A stretch of DNA of 64,000 nt from Brevibacillus_H sp049846925 (GTDB lineage Bacteria > Bacillota > Bacilli > Brevibacillales > Brevibacillaceae): positions 61,840 to 125,839 of the forward strand of contig NZ_JBNCMT010000013.1 in the NCBI RefSeq assembly GCF_049846925.1, written 5' to 3'. The notes under the pieces are model-generated. The model was given only the letters and a program-made list of their open reading frames with translations, was not told the origin of the DNA and searched no databases. The position numbers were made by a program, and so were the translations under genes. Shown one piece after another: positions 50,589 through 59,901 of the stretch; position 1 is the stretch's first letter; every line of letters begins with the position of its first letter.

Positions 50589-52114
50589 CGAAAGCTGTTC
50601 CAATCATGGTTCAGGGAACGAGTTCGGATGCAGGCAAGAGTGTATTGGTTACTGCGCTCTGCCGTATTTTTGCACAGGATGGCTACTCGACGGCACCGTT
50701 CAAATCACAGAACATGGCTTTGAATTCGTATGTAACAGTGGATGGCAAGGAAATCGGGCGAGCACAGGGGGTTCAGGCTGAATCAGCAGGGATCGTAGCA
50801 ACGACCGATATGAACCCGATCCTGATCAAACCGTCCAGAGGACACGAGGCACAAATCGTTGTGCACGGCGTTCCCTATCAGACGATGCAGGCGGTCGAGT
50901 ATCGCAAAAGCTTTTTTCAGACTGGTTTACAGATCATTACAGAAGCGTACCAACGATTGGCAGATCAATACGACCGGGTTGTTATTGAAGGCGCAGGCAG
51001 TCCGGCAGAGATCAATTTGAATGATCGGGAGCTTGTCAACATGCGGGTGGCACGTCTGGCAAATGCACCTGTGATCTTGATTGCCGACATTGAGCGTGGC
51101 GGAGTATTTGCCAGTCTGGTTGGAACGCTGCAGCTAATGGAGCCTGCTGATCGTGAAAGAGTCATCGGAGTTGTCATCAATCGATTCAGAGGAGATCTGA
51201 CGCTGCTTCAACCGGGACTGGAGTGGTTCGAGCAATATACAAACGTTCCTGTCCTCGGTGTCATACCGTTTTTGCCCGATCTGTGGATTGATGCGGAAGA
51301 TTCGCTTGTTTTACATAAGTATGAGGGACATGCAACTAGCAAAAAAGAGATAGACATCGCTGTCATCCAATACCCTCGCATCTCCAATTTCACCGATGTC
51401 GATCCGTTTATGGTAGAACCCGATTGCCGGGTGCGCTATATTACGAGACTAGACGAACTGGGAGAACCCGATGTCATTATTCTTCCTGGCAGCAAAAATA
51501 CATTGGAGGATATGCTATTTTTGCAGCAACAAGGGTTGGAATCTCGCATCATGGAATTGCACCAGAGTGGACACACCTTTGTCATCGGATTGTGCGGAGG
51601 CTACCAAATGCTCGGTCGTGCCATTCTTGATCCGTACATGGTGGAATCACCACAGGAACGAATGGAAGGACTAGGGCTTATCCCTTCACTCACAACTCTG
51701 GAAAAGACCAAAACGACGATTCTCTCAAAAGGGTCGTTTGGATTCGATGGCATCTTGCATGAATTGACTGGTTACGAGATTCATATGGGGCAAACCGTTT
51801 ATCCCGAAGGCAACCCCCATCCCTTTATTCAACTCGCTAATCGGCAAGACGGATATTTTGATCCAGAAAAAAGAGTGTTGGGTACATACTTCCATGGCTT
51901 ATTTCACAATGACGTGTTCCGCCATCAACTGCTTGACTCGGTCCGTACATGCAAAGGTTTATCGGCTTTACCTGCAAGGCCTTCTTTTGTTGCGCTTCGT
52001 GAAGCAGGATTCGACTATCTAGCCGATCAGGTACGAAAACACGTCCAAATCGAGCGAATCAATGAACAAATTATTCAATTTCAAAAAAAGAAGGAGATGA
52101 ATACAACATCATGA
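50585..52114 (+). CDS. cbiP: Cobyric acid synthase CbiP (CobQ)
   Basis: 509 residues from the ATG at 50585, which overlaps the cbiA stop and is preceded by GAAGGGAG. P-loop-like MVQGTSSDAGKSVL, FKSQNMALNS and the amidotransferase cysteine C337 in IGLCGGYQMLG are present. It amidates the b, d, e and g side chains of adenosyl-cobyrinate diamide. Overlaps cobT by four bases. Confidence 0.95.
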   Translation: MTKAVPIMVQGTSSDAGKSVLVTALCRIFAQDGYSTAPFKSQNMALNSYVTVDGKEIGRAQGVQAESAGIVATTDMNPILIKPSRGHEAQIVVHGVPYQTMQAVEYRKSFFQTGLQIITEAYQRLADQYDRVVIEGAGSPAEINLNDRELVNMRVARLANAPVILIADIERGGVFASLVGTLQLMEPADRERVIGVVINRFRGDLTLLQPGLEWFEQYTNVPVLGVIPFLPDLWIDAEDSLVLHKYEGHATSKKEIDIAVIQYPRISNFTDVDPFMVEPDCRVRYITRLDELGEPDVIILPGSKNTLEDMLFLQQQGLESRIMELHQSGHTFVIGLCGGYQMLGRAILDPYMVESPQERMEGLGLIPSLTTLEKTKTTILSKGSFGFDGILHELTGYEIHMGQTVYPEGNPHPFIQLANRQDGYFDPEKRVLGTYFHGLFHNDVFRHQLLDSVRTCKGLSALPARPSFVALREAGFDYLADQVRKHVQIERINEQIIQFQKKKEMNTTS

Positions 52115-53169
52115 GCCAAATCATTATCGATCGAATCAATCGAATTGAAGCGCTGAATCAAGAGGTTGCTGATCAGGCACAATCTCACATTGACCAATTG
52201 ACGAAGCCGCAAGGAAGCCTTGGAAGATTGGAAGAGGTTGCGATTCAACTGGCGGGAATTACTGGTGAAACTTTCCCGCAGGTTAGTCCTCCCGGTGTCC
52301 TTGTTTATGCTGCCGACCATGGTGTTGTGGCGGAAGGCGTATCAGCCTTTCCACAGGAAGTGACAGCACAGATGGTTTATAACTTTGTAAATGGTGGCGC
52401 AGCGATAAACGTATTTTCCCGTCATATCGGAGGAATCTTGCATGTCGTTGACGCAGGTGTTGCCTCGGATCTGAAACCAGTTGGAATCTGGAATGAGAAG
52501 GTACGATACGGGACGGGCAACTTTTTACATGAGGATGCCATGACAAGAGAAGAAGCGCAGCGCTCTGTAGAAGTGGGAATTGTTACAGCCGAACGAGTCC
52601 TGAACGAAGGGGCCAAGCTGATCATCATCGGGGAGATGGGCATCGGTAATACAACGACAAGTAGTGCCATTCTTTCTGCCCTGACAGGATTTGAGGCCGA
52701 GCAGGTGGTTGGCAGGGGTTCGGGCATTTCCGATCAGGCGTGGAAACACAAGGTTGAGACGATCAAACAAGCCATTTCTAACCGACAGCCGAATGCTGCT
52801 GACCCAATTGATGTTTTGGCCAAAGTAGGCGGGCTCGAAATTGGGGCAATGGCCGGGGCAGTACTAGCTGCTGCAGCCAATCGGGTTCCGGTGTTGGTCG
52901 ATGGTTTCATCTCATCCGTTGCCGCACTGATTGCTGTACGTCTTTGTCCAAAGGCAAGAGACTATCTGTTGGTAGGTCATCGCTCTGTCGAACCAGGTCA
53001 CGTAAGAGTCCTTGAGGAATTGCAAGTGGAACCACTGCTAGACCTGAACCTGCGTCTCGGAGAAGGAAGCGGAGCCGCTGTTGCCTTCCCGATCGTAGAA
53101 GCATCTACTCGTATGATAAGAGAGATGGCGACGTTCGCCTCGGCTGGAGTGGCATCAGGGAACGAATAG
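52111..53169 (+). CDS. cobT: Nicotinate-nucleotide-dimethylbenzimidazole phosphoribosyltransferase CobT
   Basis: 352 residues: LTKPQGSLGRLEEVA near 29-43, VYAADHGVVAEGVSAFP, GEMGIGNTTTSSAIL, GSGISDQAW and the catalytic glutamate region LNLRLGEGSGAA near 315. It activates dimethylbenzimidazole to alpha-ribazole phosphate. Last cobalamin gene of unit 2. No bluB for making the base is seen in the window. Confidence 0.95.
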   Translation: MSQIIIDRINRIEALNQEVADQAQSHIDQLTKPQGSLGRLEEVAIQLAGITGETFPQVSPPGVLVYAADHGVVAEGVSAFPQEVTAQMVYNFVNGGAAINVFSRHIGGILHVVDAGVASDLKPVGIWNEKVRYGTGNFLHEDAMTREEAQRSVEVGIVTAERVLNEGAKLIIIGEMGIGNTTTSSAILSALTGFEAEQVVGRGSGISDQAWKHKVETIKQAISNRQPNAADPIDVLAKVGGLEIGAMAGAVLAAAANRVPVLVDGFISSVAALIAVRLCPKARDYLLVGHRSVEPGHVRVLEELQVEPLLDLNLRLGEGSGAAVAFPIVEASTRMIREMATFASAGVASGNE

Positions 53170-53252
53170 AGAAATTGAAAAATGAACCATATCCTTTTTG
53201 GCGTCGTACTATTGATGAGTGAATCATCAAAGACGGAAAGAAGGGATGTTAC

Positions 53253-54020
53253 ATGGTTAGTCAATGGTCTATGATCGGAATGATCGTACAAGGAATGATT
53301 GCGTTCCTTTTCCCCCTTTGTCTATTCATCTACTTTCGCAGAACATATAAAATTACGTACTATCCAGTTTTTGTGGGGGCGCTTGTTTTCTTTGTCTTTT
53401 CACAGGTGCTAGAGAAACTGCTGCATCTGGTTGTCATCAATCCGGCACAACCACTCATACACAATCCATTTCTCGTCGCAACGTATGGAGCATTGGCAGC
53501 GGGGCTGTTTGAAGAAGTGGGAAGGTACGTCGGCTTCAAGCTTTTATTGAAAAAACAACGAGACTACAAGGATGGGCTTTCTGTCGGTATCGGACATGGC
53601 GGAATAGAAGCCATTCTTCTCGTGGCGATTCCTAGCATCATGAATCTGGTATACGCCAATCTGTTGAATCAGGGGACTTTTGAGCAGTCCCTCGGGAGCA
53701 AACTCCCTGCAGATATTTTGCTGCAATTGAAGACAGCGTTAGTAGAAACGGCACCTTACTTGTATATCGTCGGAGGCATTGAGCGGGTTTGTGCCGTTCT
53801 CATGCACATGGCACTAACCTTGCTGGTACTGGTAGGAATTCGTCAAGCGAAAGGGGTCTATTTGCTTTATGCGATCGGACTTCATGCCTTGTTTGATTTT
53901 ATTCCTGCTTTGTATCAGGTGAAAGTAGTGAATATTTGGGTGGCTGAGGCTGCAATCCTTCTAACAGGGCTGCTTTCTCTGTGGTTTATAGCCAAATCCA
54001 GAACACTTTTTTCTCTTTAG
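53253..54020 (+). CDS. YhfC-family intramembrane protease-like protein
   Basis: 255 residues, about seven helices. EEVGRYVGFKLLLKK near 90-104 with the EE pair and SVGIGHGGIEAILLVA near 113-128 plus MHMALTLLV and LHALFDF give the Glu and His residues of the YhfC/CPBP-like metalloprotease group. The function is unproven. It follows cobT by 83 bases with AAGGGATG before the ATG; part of the cobalamin transcript only by read-through, with a terminator after it. Confidence 0.78.
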   Translation: MVSQWSMIGMIVQGMIAFLFPLCLFIYFRRTYKITYYPVFVGALVFFVFSQVLEKLLHLVVINPAQPLIHNPFLVATYGALAAGLFEEVGRYVGFKLLLKKQRDYKDGLSVGIGHGGIEAILLVAIPSIMNLVYANLLNQGTFEQSLGSKLPADILLQLKTALVETAPYLYIVGGIERVCAVLMHMALTLLVLVGIRQAKGVYLLYAIGLHALFDFIPALYQVKVVNIWVAEAAILLTGLLSLWFIAKSRTLFSL

Positions 54021-54039
54021 GATATTATTTATTTCAATA

Positions 54040-54069
54040 TCAAGCCACAGAGCAAGCTGTGGCTTGATT
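54040..54069. terminator. Terminator between yhfC-like and C39 peptidase genes
   Basis: ATCAAGCCACAG pairs with CTGTGGCTTGAT, followed by TTCATT. It lies between convergent genes. Confidence 0.82.
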
Positions 54070-54077
54070 TCATTCAT

Positions 54078-54878
54078 TTATCGATAGGAAAGTGCCTGTT
54101 TTCCTAATTCAGTCCATGAACGAATAAATGATTGTTTACTAACTTTTTGGTTCTTTATCCCTGTTAAAGGGTCATTGACATAGACATTATTAGAATCAAA
54201 TCCTACCAGTGCAACTACATGAAGATCTAATGGGGTTTTTATTTTTTCCGAACCATGCTTCCATGATTCCCATCGATCAGGAGATTTGAAATCGCCAGTT
54301 GTCCAGACTAAAACCGGTCTTTGATTCTGAACCTGCTGAAGTAAGGTCTCAAATGGTTTTCCTGTCAAATTGACCGTTCGACCAGGCAGATACTGGTTCA
54401 TTAACTTTTCCATAGGCTTTGCATATACTGCATAGCCCTTATTTTTTCCAGTCATATCTCCAACAAAACCATGATTTGGATTGCCCCAATGGGTAATATC
54501 ACCTGATTTCGTTTTTTTAACGGGATCATTATCTTTTGGAATTTCGTTTGCCAGCTCCATTTTATCTATTGTTATTCCAGCATATTGAAGTATCATTGCC
54601 AAACTGGTGACTTCACAACCGTATTTCAGTTCAGGCTTTTGTTCAATAATCGGTACATCTAAAATGATCTTTTGCTCATTCGGTGACTGAACTGTTTTTA
54701 TCTTATTGTCTTTATTGAATGAATGGAGAGGATTTACCTCATTTTTTTCTGTTCGATCCTCTATTTTAGCTGGTGTATTCGAGTAGGACAGACTTTTGGA
54801 TGGAGATGTTCCCTGCTGCATTTCTCCAGAACAACCGAGTAAGCATAAAACAAGTAAACAGGATGTTATATACCTCAT
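54078..54878 (-). CDS. C39-like cysteine peptidase lipoprotein
   Basis: 266 residues. Lipobox CLLGC (C16) makes it an extracytoplasmic lipoprotein. After a Ser/Asn-rich spacer, a C39_2 papain-like domain starts near residue 70: C88 in LKYGCEVTSLAMIL, H220 in LDLHVVALVGFD and N235/D236 in VYVNDPLTG form a plausible catalytic set. Substrate unknown; relatives act on exported peptides or cell-wall proteins. AAGGTGAC precedes the ATG. Monocistronic. Confidence 0.85.
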   Translation of the reverse strand: MRYITSCLLVLCLLGCSGEMQQGTSPSKSLSYSNTPAKIEDRTEKNEVNPLHSFNKDNKIKTVQSPNEQKIILDVPIIEQKPELKYGCEVTSLAMILQYAGITIDKMELANEIPKDNDPVKKTKSGDITHWGNPNHGFVGDMTGKNKGYAVYAKPMEKLMNQYLPGRTVNLTGKPFETLLQQVQNQRPVLVWTTGDFKSPDRWESWKHGSEKIKTPLDLHVVALVGFDSNNVYVNDPLTGIKNQKVSKQSFIRSWTELGKQALSYR

Positions 54879-55220
54879 GTTGTCACCTTGAATGTTTGTT
54901 TTAGTAAGTCTGGATTATTATTACAACAACAGCACGAGATTATGATTGGTGATTATTGTAATCAGAGGCAAATGCCTCTTGCAAGAAATCAAACAGCTTA
55001 CGATAGGAGTGCTCGGAGGCATGGGCATTCACAAATTTTTCAGCAAAAATCACCAAAAAAATCTGTATTTTTATGTTTAACACTGTTAATATATGGATAA
55101 ACGACACTTACGCTGTTAACACACCCGGCCAGTTGTAGGGGCCGGTTTTTTCTTAGTTACGTCTCTGTCTCTCATCAGTAGGCCAGGAGGTAGACAAGAT
55201 TAACTAAAGGAGATGATCGA
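54879..55220. other. Intergenic region with terminator, no supported gene
   Basis: 340 bases. A plus-strand frame from 54888 to 55100 has no ribosome binding site and no family, and is not called. The region should hold the promoter of the C39 gene (minus strand) and of the small gene at 55221. The terminator at 55124-55153 has no obvious upstream gene. Confidence 0.4.
55124..55153 (+). terminator. Orphan terminator
   Basis: CCGGCC pairs with GGCCGG around a 9-base loop, followed by T6. No gene is assigned upstream on this strand, so it may end a lost gene, a small RNA or a leader. Confidence 0.65.
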
Positions 55221-55607
55221 ATGGGTAAACTTTACCTTGTGAAAGACAGGTTTGGCGAGAAAATTACAAGTATTACACACCATATTGATTGGGCTCCGTA
55301 TTTTCAAAGCATTGTGAGTAAATACAAGATGGATTATACATACGGGAGAGATAATTCGACCCTTTTGATGGAAAAATCAGTAAGCGAACAGGACAAGCTA
55401 ATTATAAATATTTTCCTGAATGATAGAAACATATTTACGATAAAAGATATCATCACGTTCGAACAATGTATTAACGAATATCCTGCCCATGCTCCAGCAG
55501 GCCCACGAGATGTCTTGTTGAAGTACTGTCAGTTGCTGATTCGTCATGATGAGATTCATACGGAATATGCGGGAGTTGTCACGCAAAAAAAAGAGAGCCA
55601 TAAATAA
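55221..55607 (+). CDS. Small hypothetical protein, 128 residues
   Basis: Complete gene with AAGGAGATGATC before the ATG and a terminator overlapping its end. MGKLYLVKDRFGEKITS at the start, then WAPYFQSIVSKYKMDYTYGR and HAPAGPRDVLLKYCQLLI. No signal peptide, membrane helix or recognisable motif; roughly balanced charge. I do not recognise a family. Confidence 0.7.
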   Translation: MGKLYLVKDRFGEKITSITHHIDWAPYFQSIVSKYKMDYTYGRDNSTLLMEKSVSEQDKLIINIFLNDRNIFTIKDIITFEQCINEYPAHAPAGPRDVLLKYCQLLIRHDEIHTEYAGVVTQKKESHK

Positions 55608-55622
55608 TAGGCTCTCTTTCAA
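55585..55622. terminator. Bidirectional terminator
   Basis: AAAGAGAGCC pairs with GGCTCTCTTT with an A run before and TTTC after, between convergent genes. It overlaps the last codons of the small gene. Confidence 0.8.
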
Positions 55623-55637
55623 ATTTATATAGATGGT

Positions 55638-56906
55638 TTAAGCAGCAGCTTTTTCGTAGGTGCTGAGATACTCTTGAGCTTGTTTCTTGTCATACTGGCC
55701 TTCCCATTTAGCAATAACAATAGCAGCAAGGGAATTACCGATAACGTTAACTGCGGTACGAGCCATGTCAAGAATACGGTCAATACCAACGATGAAAGCA
55801 AGTCCCTCTACAGGAATACCAACAGATCCTAATGTTGCAAGCAATACGACGAAGGAAACACCTGGCACACCAGCAATTCCTTTGGATGTTACCATGAGTA
55901 CCAACATGAGCGTGATTTGTGCACTGATCGGCATATCGATACCGTACATTTGAGCGATGAAGATTGCCGCAAGTGCTTGATAAAGTGTAGATCCATCCAG
56001 GTTAAATGAATATCCGGTTGGAATAACAAACGATGTAATCGCTTTCGGACAGCCGAACTTCTCCATTTTTTCGATTAGTTTCGGAAGAACAGTTTCCGAA
56101 CTTGCAGTCGAGTAAGCGAGAATTAGTTCGTCTTTCAAAATTTTGATAATCGACATAATGTTTACATTGCATAACTTGGCAACGAGTCCTAGAACAACGA
56201 AAACGAAGAAGAACATAACACCGTACACGAGTATTGCCAATTTACCCAAGTGAACCAAAGAGCCTAAGCCAAATTTGGAAACTGTAATCCCGATAAGACC
56301 AAAAACACCAAATGGTGCAAATTTCATGATTTGGTTAGTAACCCAGAACATTGTTTCAGACACACCGTTGAAGAAAGCGAGTACTGGTTTGCCTTTTTCA
56401 CCAATAGCAGCGACACCGAGACCGAATAAAACAGAGAAGAAGATAATTGCCAACATGTCCCCATTTGTGAGGGCATTGAAAACATTAGTCGGAACAATAT
56501 TTACGAATGTATCAATAAAGCTATGGCTAACCGCTTTTTCCGTTGTATCTACGTATTTGGAGATATCCGATTTAGTCAATTGATCCATCTGAACGCCTAC
56601 ACCTGGTTTGAAGATGTTAGCGGCTAACAGACCGACAACAATCGCAATGGTGGTAATGATCTCAAAATAGAGAATGGTTTTTCCGCCGATTTTCCCTAGT
56701 TTTTTGATGTCACCCACTCCGGCAACCCCTACTACGAGAGAGGCAATAACGATTGGAGCTACGATCATTTTAATTAAACGAATAAAAATATCGCCAAGTG
56801 GTTTTAGGAAACTTTCAATTGCAGGATTCCCGTAAAAAAGTGCACCTACAACGATACCTAATAATAAACCTACGAAAATTTGAATAGCTAATCCGAATTT
56901 TTTCAT
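55638..56906 (-). CDS. gltP: Glutamate/aspartate:cation symporter (DAACS family)
   Basis: 422 residues, eight helices plus hairpins. The serine-rich and NMDG-like blocks are AYSTASSETVLPKLIEKME, PTGYSFNLDGSTLY, TSKGIAGVPGVSFVVL and GIDRILDMARTAVNVIGNSL. It takes up glutamate or aspartate with H+ or Na+. ATG 56906 with AAAGGAG in front; an upstream ATG at 56966 lacks one. Divergent from the GlnK/GlnL-like pair, which probably controls it. Symbol is by family; gltT is equally possible. Confidence 0.9.
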   Translation of the reverse strand: MKKFGLAIQIFVGLLLGIVVGALFYGNPAIESFLKPLGDIFIRLIKMIVAPIVIASLVVGVAGVGDIKKLGKIGGKTILYFEIITTIAIVVGLLAANIFKPGVGVQMDQLTKSDISKYVDTTEKAVSHSFIDTFVNIVPTNVFNALTNGDMLAIIFFSVLFGLGVAAIGEKGKPVLAFFNGVSETMFWVTNQIMKFAPFGVFGLIGITVSKFGLGSLVHLGKLAILVYGVMFFFVFVVLGLVAKLCNVNIMSIIKILKDELILAYSTASSETVLPKLIEKMEKFGCPKAITSFVIPTGYSFNLDGSTLYQALAAIFIAQMYGIDMPISAQITLMLVLMVTSKGIAGVPGVSFVVLLATLGSVGIPVEGLAFIVGIDRILDMARTAVNVIGNSLAAIVIAKWEGQYDKKQAQEYLSTYEKAAA

Positions 56907-56970
56907 AAATTCTCCTTTCTTTACTTTTGGGGCATAATGGTGGTAATGTTCAGATTGTAAGCGCAATCCT

Positions 56971-56986
56971 ACAGAAAACTACAAAA
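56971..56986 (-). promoter_or_regulatory. GlnL-type binding site upstream of the glutamate symporter
   Basis: On the minus strand TTTTGT-AGTT-TTCTGT, matching the direct repeat TTTTGT-N4-TTTTGT described for B. subtilis GlnL with one mismatch. It is 65-80 bases before the symporter start, in the divergent region. Confidence 0.6.
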
Positions 56987-57024
56987 ACCGATATTCAAAT
57001 TTCTTAATTTTTTTGAGGGACTTC

Positions 57025-58293
57025 ATGAGAGAAAATGTCATTATTTTACTAGTGATGCTAGTTAGCGTTCCACTAGCCGGAGAATTGAAATTTCACCCGT
57101 TCGGAGATGACTTTCGGATCAGCTTTGGAACGACCGCTTTTTTCTTCTTCTTGTTATGGAGTCGAAAAATTTCTCCCGTTTTGTCCGGGATATTGGTCGG
57201 CTTCTGTGTAGTGTTGTTTCGTGTGATTTTAGAAGCAATCTCCGTGGAAGGTGGGCAGGTGGAGGATTTCTTTCAACATCAATTCCCTGCTCTTGTCTAC
57301 TATGTGACGTATGCGCTACTCTTTTGGATGGCACAAATTAATCAGATGCTTCACCGGCCACTCATCGTTGGGTTGCTAGGTGTATGTATTGAAATTGCTT
57401 CCAATATGGTCGAGCTGGCCTTTCGATCCGCATACGTGGAGAGCCTTTTTTCTGCGGAAATTTTTACCCAAATTGCTGTGATTGCCTTTGTTCGAACCTT
57501 CTTTGCGCTCGGATTTTTCAATATGATTCAGCTTAGGCAATCGAAGATATTGGAAGAAGAGCAGAGAACGAGAAACGAGCATAATCTGATGCTCATCTCC
57601 AACCTGTATGAAGAATCCATTCACCTTAAGAAAACCCTGCAAGACGTGGAAAATATTACTCGGGATTGCTACGATGTGTATCGTACGCTGCCCCAGCCAT
57701 CGGAAACAGCACAAAGGGTATTGCAAATCGCGGGTCAGGTCCACGAAATCAAAAAAGACAATCAGCGGATATATGCCGGACTCTCACGTATGATTTCCAA
57801 TGAGAACATGAAGGATTTTTTAAGCATGGATGAGTTGGTTCGAATTGTAATCAGAACGAATCAGAAATATGCCCGCTTACTTTCCAAGGAGATCGCATTT
57901 GATAGTCAGGTGAATGTCTCTGCTGAGCCTTTTCACATCTATACCATTCTTTCGTTATTAAATAATTTGGTTGCCAATGCTGTAGAAGCGATCAAGGAAA
58001 CGGGAAAAATTATTATCGTCGCAGATCAAAAGGCAAATTGGATTGAGCTGCAGGTACAAGACAATGGGCCTGGCATCAAGGTTAAAAAAAATGAGTTGTT
58101 ATTTACCCCCGGATTCACTACGAAATATGATGAATCGGGAAAACCGTCAACTGGAATCGGTTTAAGTTATGTGAAAGAAGTAGTTGAAAGCTTGAAGGGA
58201 ACGATAGAGATAGGTGCTCCCGGGCAAAGGAAAACCGTATTTACGATCCGATTACCGATAGAAGAGGTTACACAGAGAGGCGAAGATAAATGA
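57025..58293 (+). CDS. GlnK-like sensor histidine kinase
   Basis: 422 residues with about six helices in the first 170 residues, then a coiled segment and kinase core. The H-box is QVHEIKKDNQRI with H240, the form seen in B. subtilis GlnK (YcbA). The ATPase motifs are NNLVANAVEAIKET, DNGPGI and STGIGLSYVKEVVES. ATG 57025 has GAGGGAC in front, preferred to TTG 57013. In B. subtilis GlnK senses glutamine; here the divergent symporter suggests glutamate or glutamine. Overlaps the regulator gene by four bases. Confidence 0.85.
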   Translation: MRENVIILLVMLVSVPLAGELKFHPFGDDFRISFGTTAFFFFLLWSRKISPVLSGILVGFCVVLFRVILEAISVEGGQVEDFFQHQFPALVYYVTYALLFWMAQINQMLHRPLIVGLLGVCIEIASNMVELAFRSAYVESLFSAEIFTQIAVIAFVRTFFALGFFNMIQLRQSKILEEEQRTRNEHNLMLISNLYEESIHLKKTLQDVENITRDCYDVYRTLPQPSETAQRVLQIAGQVHEIKKDNQRIYAGLSRMISNENMKDFLSMDELVRIVIRTNQKYARLLSKEIAFDSQVNVSAEPFHIYTILSLLNNLVANAVEAIKETGKIIIVADQKANWIELQVQDNGPGIKVKKNELLFTPGFTTKYDESGKPSTGIGLSYVKEVVESLKGTIEIGAPGQRKTVFTIRLPIEEVTQRGEDK

Positions 58294-59213
58294 GGTTTTT
58301 TCTTGTAGATGATGATCCAGCCGTACGTTCCATGCTAGCCCAAATCATTGAGGATGAAGATCTGGGACAAGTTATAGGAGAGGCGGAGGATGGTTCGGCT
58401 GTTGAAGCGGACATGCTAGCGTTGAAGAAAATTGACATCCTGTTAATTGACCTGCTCATGCCTGTACAAGATGGTATTGAGACGGTACGACGGGTTGCCC
58501 CCACCTTCCAGGGGAAAATTGTCATGATCTCGCAAATTGAATCCAAGGCGATGATTGCTGAAGCTTACTCACAGGGAATTGAGTATTATATTACGAAACC
58601 GATTAACCGTCTTGAGGTGATCAGTGTCATTCAGAAAGTGAGTGAGCGGGTTCTCTTGCAAAGGTCTATCCAGGATATCCAGAAATCGCTAAGTGTGCTT
58701 GGCATTGGGAAAGGAAAAGAAAAAAATGATGCTCCTTTTTCCGAAAAAACGATCAGTACGTCAGGAAAATATCTGCTCACCGAATTAGGAATGATCGGCG
58801 AGAGCGGGGGCAAGGATTTACTGGATATCATCGAATATCTGCATTCCACGGAAAAAGAAAAATCGTATGAACAGCACTTTCCTCCGCTAAAAGATATTTT
58901 TCACAATGTAGCTGTCCGAAAGTTGGGCTCATACGCTACCCCTTCTGAGTTACAGAAGGAAGGAAAAGCAGCAGAGCAGCGAATTCGGAGAGCGATCAAC
59001 CAGGCTTTGACACATTTGTGTTCATTGGGGCTAACCGATTATGGCAACCCCAAGTTTGAGAAGTATGCCTCTACTTTTTTTGATTTTGCAGAGGTACGCA
59101 AAAGAATGCGAGAGATGGAGGACAGCATTGAATCCACTCACTCTACCGTGAAAATAAACACCAAGAAGTTTATCCTGGTTCTGTACCTTGAGGCGAAGCG
59201 GCTAATTGGATAG
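58290..59213 (+). CDS. GlnL-like response regulator (receiver plus YcbB domain)
   Basis: 307 residues. Receiver domain at 1-120 with DDDP at 7-10 and phosphorylation D54 in LLIDLLMP; the YcbB domain, specific to GlnL, covers about 125-307 (LLDIIEYLHSTEKEKSYEQH; NVAVRKLGSYATPSELQKEG; TKKFILVLYLEAKR). It should bind TTTTGT-type direct repeats and activate transport genes. ATGA overlap with the kinase. Confidence 0.9.
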   Translation: MRFFLVDDDPAVRSMLAQIIEDEDLGQVIGEAEDGSAVEADMLALKKIDILLIDLLMPVQDGIETVRRVAPTFQGKIVMISQIESKAMIAEAYSQGIEYYITKPINRLEVISVIQKVSERVLLQRSIQDIQKSLSVLGIGKGKEKNDAPFSEKTISTSGKYLLTELGMIGESGGKDLLDIIEYLHSTEKEKSYEQHFPPLKDIFHNVAVRKLGSYATPSELQKEGKAAEQRIRRAINQALTHLCSLGLTDYGNPKFEKYASTFFDFAEVRKRMREMEDSIESTHSTVKINTKKFILVLYLEAKRLIG

Positions 59214-59230
59214 TATCTGCAATTCTGCGT

Positions 59231-59254
59231 TGGGGAGAATATTTATTCTTCCCA
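59231..59254 (+). terminator. Weak hairpin after the glnL-like gene
   Basis: TGGGGAGAAT and ATTCTTCCCA pair with one mismatch, with a 4-base loop but no good T run. Possible terminator. Confidence 0.4.
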
Positions 59255-59330
59255 TTCGTGTTTTATGGGCTCCCTCGAATTTTGGCAGCATCCTCCCAAT
59301 AAGCAATACTTGAAGGTGTCCCCAGAACAA

Positions 59331-59690
59331 CTATTTATTGATAATGTCTTGTTCCAATCCTTGAACACGACGGATTGCTTCCCGAACATCGGACTCACTT
59401 ACCTTATGTTGCAAAAGAGCACTTGTGAGGTGTTGCACGATTGCATCGAAATGCTCATGCTGTAGATTCATTCCTTCGTGTGCCTTTGCCATTGACTGTC
59501 CAGAATACTGATTCGGCCCTCCCAGCGCATGACTGATAAATTTGGCCTGATGCTCACGTTGTTTGTCCATATCCGTATCTTTGAAGAAGTGATTCACACG
59601 ATCATCAGCTAAAACCTTTTCATAAAAAGTATCCACGATTTGAGCAATCGCCTGTTCTCCGCCTACTTTTTCATAGATTGTTGTGGTCAT
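59331..59690 (-). CDS. glbN: Truncated haemoglobin, group I (GlbN-like)
   Basis: 119 residues, 2-on-2 globin fold. IYEKVGGEQAIAQIVDTFYE with the B10 tyrosine, FISHALGGPNQYSGQSM and AHEGMNLQHEHFDAIVQHL with the proximal F8 histidine in LQHEHFD. Group I trHbs bind oxygen or nitric oxide. Strong GGGAGGATATT before the ATG. Monocistronic, convergent with the response regulator; the 211 bases to the next gene hold no gene. Confidence 0.9.
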   Translation of the reverse strand: MTTTIYEKVGGEQAIAQIVDTFYEKVLADDRVNHFFKDTDMDKQREHQAKFISHALGGPNQYSGQSMAKAHEGMNLQHEHFDAIVQHLTSALLQHKVSESDVREAIRRVQGLEQDIINK

Positions 59691-59901
59691 CTAAAATATC
59701 CTCCCTTATGTATTTGCACGATGTGTTCGTGCTTTTTTTTAGGAAACAGATGACAGTATTGTTCCCGTTCGTTGGGATGCCATTCCCTGAGATACAGTTC
59801 CAACTTTTGACCGTTTGTTAACGAATTGCTTTTTTGTAACTCAAACTACGGAATTAATGGAATTATTGGATTAAAGTGGGTAATAGTTTCGGGGAGAAAG
59901 T

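Noticed and set aside
54888..55100. 70-codon plus-strand frame next to the C39 gene
   Set aside because: No ribosome binding site, no recognisable family, composition like intergenic DNA.
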